From the NCBI GenBank assembly GCA_023425615.1, contig JAFACJ010000062.1, forward strand, positions 1-8,978: 8,978 nt of DNA, given 5' to 3'. Shown one piece after another: positions 6,395 to 8,978 of this stretch (its first letter is position 1; each line of letters begins with the position of its first letter). A program made the translations under genes and the position numbers. The notes beneath the pieces are model-generated. The model saw only the letters and a list, made by a program, of their open reading frames with translations. It was not told where the DNA came from and searched no databases. Origin of the DNA: Actinomycetes bacterium. GTDB lineage: Bacteria; Actinomycetota; Actinomycetes; Streptosporangiales; Streptosporangiaceae.

Positions 6395-7674
6395 TGGCCG
6401 CCCCGCGTATGGACATCCTGCGTTTCGCGACCGCCGGCTCGGTGGACGACGGCAAGTCGACGCTGATCGGGCGGCTGCTGTACGACTCGAAGTCGATCTT
6501 CGAGGACCAGCTGGAGGCGGTGGAGCGCACCTCGGCCGACCGGGGCGAGGACTACACCAACCTCGCGCTGCTCACCGACGGCCTGCGCGCCGAGCGCGAG
6601 CAGGGCATCACGATCGACGTGGCCTACCGGTACTTCGCCACCCCGCGCCGCAAGTTCATCATCGCCGACACCCCCGGGCACATCCAGTACACCCGCAACA
6701 TGGTGACCGGAGCCTCCACCGCCGACCTGGCCATCATCCTGGTCGACGCCCGCAAGGGCATCCAGGAGCAGTCGCGGCGGCACGCGTTCCTCACCACGCT
6801 GCTGCGGGTGCCGCACCTGGTGGTCGCGGTCAACAAGATGGACCTGGTCGACTACTCCGAGGAGGTCTTCCAGGGCATCGTCGATGAGTTCACCTCCTTC
6901 GCCTCCAAGCTGGCGATCGGGGACCTGGCGTTCATCCCGATGTCGGCGCTGCACGGCGACAACGTGGTGGAGCGCTCTCCCAACATGCCGTGGTACTCCG
7001 GGAGCAGCCTGCTGCACCACCTGGAGAACGTGCACATCGCCTCCGACCGCAACCTCATCGACGTGCGGTTCCCCGTCCAGTACGTGGTGCGGCCCTACAA
7101 GTCCACCGACCCGGCGCTGCACGACTACCGCGGCTACGCGGGACAGGTCGCGGGCGGCGTGCTGAAGCCCGGTGACGAGGTGCTGCACCTGCCGTCCGGG
7201 CTGACCAGCACCATCACCCACATCGAAAGCCCGAACGGTCCGGTGGACGAGGCGTACCCGCCGATGTCGGTGACGATCCGGCTGGCCGACGAGATCGACA
7301 TCTCCCGCGGCGACCTGATCTGCCGGCCGAACAACCAGCCCCAGGTCACCCAGGACCTCGACGCGATGGTCTGCTGGATGGACGAGACCAGGGCGCTGGC
7401 GCCGCGCGCGAAGCTGACGCTCAAGCACACCACGCGCACCGTGAAGGCGCTGGTGAAGGACCTCCAGTACCGGCTCGACGTCAACACCCTGCACCGCGAC
7501 GAGACGGCCGAGGGCCTGCGGCTGAACGAGATCGGCAGGGTGACCCTGCGGGTGACCCAGCCGCTGTTCGTCGACGACTACGGCCGCAACCGGCTCACCG
7601 GCGGGTTCATCCTCATCGACGAGGGCACCAACGCCACGGTCGCGGCGGGCATGATCTCCAACCCGCTGCGCTGA
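6394..7674 (+). CDS. cysN: Sulfate adenylyltransferase subunit 1 (GTPase subunit), not fused to CysC
   Basis: CysN is the EF-Tu-like GTPase subunit of ATP sulfurylase. The 426-aa protein shows the G-domain motifs in order: GSVDDGKST (15-23), switch-I segment GITIDVAYRYF, DTPGH (92-96), NKMD (147-150) and SAL (184-186), followed by two beta-barrel domains. It ends at GMISNPLR with no APS-kinase extension, so it is the short, unfused type (E. coli CysN is 475 aa; fused CysNC proteins are about 600 or more). APS kinase is instead encoded separately at the right edge. The ATG overlaps the cysD stop (TGATG), and GGAGG (6379-6383) lies 10 bases upstream. ATG 6409 (residue 6) is a possible alternative start. 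A strong hairpin begins 11 bases after the stop, closing the cysQDN unit. Confidence 0.97.
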   Translation: MAAPRMDILRFATAGSVDDGKSTLIGRLLYDSKSIFEDQLEAVERTSADRGEDYTNLALLTDGLRAEREQGITIDVAYRYFATPRRKFIIADTPGHIQYTRNMVTGASTADLAIILVDARKGIQEQSRRHAFLTTLLRVPHLVVAVNKMDLVDYSEEVFQGIVDEFTSFASKLAIGDLAFIPMSALHGDNVVERSPNMPWYSGSSLLHHLENVHIASDRNLIDVRFPVQYVVRPYKSTDPALHDYRGYAGQVAGGVLKPGDEVLHLPSGLTSTITHIESPNGPVDEAYPPMSVTIRLADEIDISRGDLICRPNNQPQVTQDLDAMVCWMDETRALAPRAKLTLKHTTRTVKALVKDLQYRLDVNTLHRDETAEGLRLNEIGRVTLRVTQPLFVDDYGRNRLTGGFILIDEGTNATVAAGMISNPLR

Positions 7675-7684
7675 CCCGGACGCC

Positions 7685-7719
7685 GAACGGGCCTCCCCCT
7701 CGCCGGGGGAGGCCCGTTC
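7685..7719. terminator. Bidirectional terminator between cysN and the converging permease gene
   Basis: A perfect 15-bp stem pairs 7685-7699 with 7705-7719 around the loop TCGCC. It lies 11 bases after cysN on the plus strand and 39 bases after the permease stop on the minus strand. The plus-strand side is followed by TCCGCTGCGTTCTCT, the minus-strand side has no T-run. The position and symmetry suit a terminator serving both convergent units. Confidence 0.85.
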
Positions 7720-7757
7720 CGCTGCGTTCTCTGACCGGGGTTTTGTTAACGGATGTC

Positions 7758-8687
7758 TCAGACCCCGGCGTTCTCCCTGGCGCGGCCCCGCAGCAGCGCC
7801 CAGCTCAGCACCGCGAGGACGATGAGAGCCAGCAGGGTCCAGGCCAGGACGGCGGTGGGGACGCCGAACATCTTCAGCGCCGAGGCCAGCAGCACGACGG
7901 CCAGCGCGCGGCGGATGAGCTGCCCGGGGGCGCGGGAGGAGATCCTGGCGCCGATGTACACGCCGGGGATGCACCCGACGAGCAGGGTGGCGGTGACCGA
8001 GAGCTGGAAGTCGCCGAACAGGATGTGGCCGAGGGCTGCGGAGACGACCAGGGGCACCGCCTGGACCAGGTCGGTGCCCACGAGCTGGTTGGCCTTCAAG
8101 GTGGGGTAGAGGGCCAGCAGCGCCACGATGATGAGCGAGCCCGAGCCCACCGAGGTGATGCCGACGATCATCCCGCCGACGATCCCGGTGATGACGGTGG
8201 GCAGCGGCCTGATCCGCAGTTCGGGCGGGGCCTGGGAGGCGGGGGAGCCGGGCTCGGCGGTGACCCGCTCGTCGTCCTGGCGTTCTTGCGCCTTGTCGCG
8301 GATGGCCTGGTACATCCGGACGATGAGCCCGGCCGCGGCGATGAGCAGCGCCACGCCCATGGCCTTCTCCAGGAAGTTCTGGGTGGCCTCGCCGTCGCCC
8401 AGCACGTACTTGACGATCAGTACGCCGAAGAAGGCCGAGGGCACGGAGCCCGCGCACAGCCAGGCGACCAGCTTCAGGTTCACCGTGCCGCGCCGCAGGT
8501 GCACGAGGCTGCCGACGGGCTTCATGACGGCCGAGGCGACCAGGTCGCTGGAGACCGCGGTCAGCGCGGGAACGCCGAAGAACGTCATGAGCATCGGCGT
8601 CATCAGCGCGCCGCCGCCCATCCCGGTCAGCCCGACGACGATGGCCACCAGAAAGGACCCGATCGCCATCGTCACGTCAAAGTGCAT
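7758..8687 (-). CDS. TauE/SafE-family membrane permease, probable sulfur-oxyanion transporter
   Basis: This 309-aa protein is an integral membrane permease of the TauE/SafE (DUF81) family. It has the family's internal repeat: GLTGMGGGALMTPML (residues 19-33) in the first half and GITSVGSGSLIIVALL (176-191) in the second, each inside a hydrophobic helix pair. I count roughly eight hydrophobic segments. The halves are joined by a charged, Pro-rich hydrophilic loop at about 128-163. Family members export sulfite, sulfoacetate or other organosulfonates, and some may import sulfate. Its place immediately downstream of cysC and convergent with cysQDN supports a sulfur anion substrate, but direction and specificity are inferred. 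The ATG at 8687 has only a weak GGGA upstream. It is 66 bases from the cysC stop with no strong hairpin between, so the two may share a transcript; a -10-like TAGTAT at 8710-8705 could also serve it alone. Confidence 0.9.
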   Translation of the reverse strand: MHFDVTMAIGSFLVAIVVGLTGMGGGALMTPMLMTFFGVPALTAVSSDLVASAVMKPVGSLVHLRRGTVNLKLVAWLCAGSVPSAFFGVLIVKYVLGDGEATQNFLEKAMGVALLIAAAGLIVRMYQAIRDKAQERQDDERVTAEPGSPASQAPPELRIRPLPTVITGIVGGMIVGITSVGSGSLIIVALLALYPTLKANQLVGTDLVQAVPLVVSAALGHILFGDFQLSVTATLLVGCIPGVYIGARISSRAPGQLIRRALAVVLLASALKMFGVPTAVLAWTLLALIVLAVLSWALLRGRARENAGV

Positions 8688-8700
8688 CGGTATATCCCAT

Positions 8701-8730
8701 GGAAATACTAGGAAATATTCCGAAACACTC
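8701..8730 (-). promoter_or_regulatory. Candidate promoter/operator region upstream of the permease gene
   Basis: This A/T-rich island is unusual in the window. On the plus strand it reads as three 10-base units starting GGAAATA, GGAAATA and CGAAACA (8701, 8711, 8721). The second forms an imperfect palindrome GGAA-N3-TTCC at 8711-8721. On the minus strand TAGTAT (8710-8705) resembles a -10 element and would start transcription about 10 bases before the permease ATG. No good -35 is visible. A regulator-binding site is an inference from spacing and symmetry alone. Confidence 0.35.
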
Positions 8731-8753
8731 TACCGGAACGGCGTAACATTCGT

Positions 8754-8978
8754 TTACTTCACCCAGCCACCGGCTGTCAGGAGCTTGAGGACGGTGCCCA
8801 CCGCCTCCTCGGTGGACAGGCCGGTGGTGTCGAGCACCAGATCGGCGTCCTCAGGCGCCTCATAGGGGTCGGAGATACCGGTGAACTCCGGGATCAGCCC
8901 GGCCCGCGCCTTGGCGTACAGGCCCTTGCGGTCACGGCGCTCGCACTCCTCCAGCGGCGTGGCCACATGGATCAGCAC
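8754..8978 (-). CDS. cysC: Adenylyl-sulfate kinase (APS kinase), C-terminal part only
   Basis: CysC phosphorylates APS at the 3'-OH with ATP to PAPS. Only the last 74 residues are inside the window (stop TAA at 8756-8754); the gene runs off the right edge, so the P-loop half is not seen. The visible part is diagnostic: [23 protein letters not shown] followed by [20 protein letters not shown], the APS-kinase lid and substrate-binding segment. The ending at GGWVK shortly after [19 protein letters not shown] is normal for CysC, so the 3' end is intact. Standalone CysC proteins are about 180-200 aa. It could instead be the C-terminal domain of a fused protein, which this window cannot decide; but cysN is already present unfused nearby. 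It lies upstream of the permease on the same strand. Confidence 0.93.
   Translation of the reverse strand: MLIHVATPLEECERRDRKGLYAKARAGLIPEFTGISDPYEAPEDADLVLDTTGLSTEEAVGTVLKLLTAGGWVK

Noticed and set aside
6385..8457. 690-codon open frame on the minus strand spanning cysN and part of the permease gene
   Set aside because: It is antisense to cysN, crosses the terminator and overlaps the permease in another frame. Its Arg/Gly/His/Val-rich composition is typical of shadow frames in GC-rich DNA, with no recognisable domain.
7743..8711. 322-codon plus-strand open frame opposite the permease gene
   Set aside because: The protein is Gly/Gln/Asp/His-rich shadow sequence, whereas the minus strand gives a clear membrane permease with duplicated family motifs.
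1..8978. CRISPR array, insertion sequence, integrase, toxin-antitoxin or defence system
   Set aside because: No repeat-spacer pattern, transposase or integrase motif, or small paired ORFs with suitable motifs were seen on either strand; nearly all sequence is accounted for by core metabolic genes.

Overview
This is a high-GC window (about 70% by eye, strong G/C third-position bias, several GTG starts) from an actinobacterium. The order glmU-prs-rplY-pth with a TetR-type gene next to glmU is typical of Actinobacteria. The proteins suggest a filamentous actinomycete, perhaps Streptosporangiales, but the family-level placement is an inference. No mobile element, CRISPR array or phage gene is visible.

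Layout: (1) 2-499, the C-terminal part of a TetR-family repressor cut by the left edge. (2) 583-654, a tRNA-Gln(UUG), followed by a small terminator-like hairpin. (3) 774-3187, glmU and prs, overlapping by 4 bases and closed by a 16-bp hairpin. (4) 3412-4029, rplY (ribosomal protein L25/Ctc) behind its own leader and followed by a hairpin. (5) 4100-4675, pth. (6) 4717-7674, cysQ-cysD-cysN, tightly packed (7-base gap, then 1-base overlap). (7) A perfect 15-bp hairpin between converging genes. (8) On the minus strand, a TauE/SafE-family permease (7758-8687) downstream of the 3' end of cysC (8754-8978, cut by the right edge).

Two functional blocks meet here. The left block is housekeeping: GlmU makes UDP-GlcNAc for peptidoglycan, Prs makes PRPP, L25 binds 5S rRNA, and Pth recycles peptidyl-tRNA. 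The right block is sulfate activation: CysDN makes APS from sulfate and ATP, CysC phosphorylates APS to PAPS, CysQ removes PAP/PAPS, and the TauE-like permease probably moves a sulfur oxyanion. The sulfate genes form two converging transcription units sharing one terminator, with CysC separate from CysN rather than fused to it.

The window is mostly well-understood core metabolism and I see no convincing undescribed system. The points worth a second look are non-coding or compositional: a cluster of A/T-ending codons inside glmU, a 20-bp-phased direct repeat before glmU, a structured rplY leader with a small ORF, and a 10-bp-phased A-rich repeat upstream of the permease.
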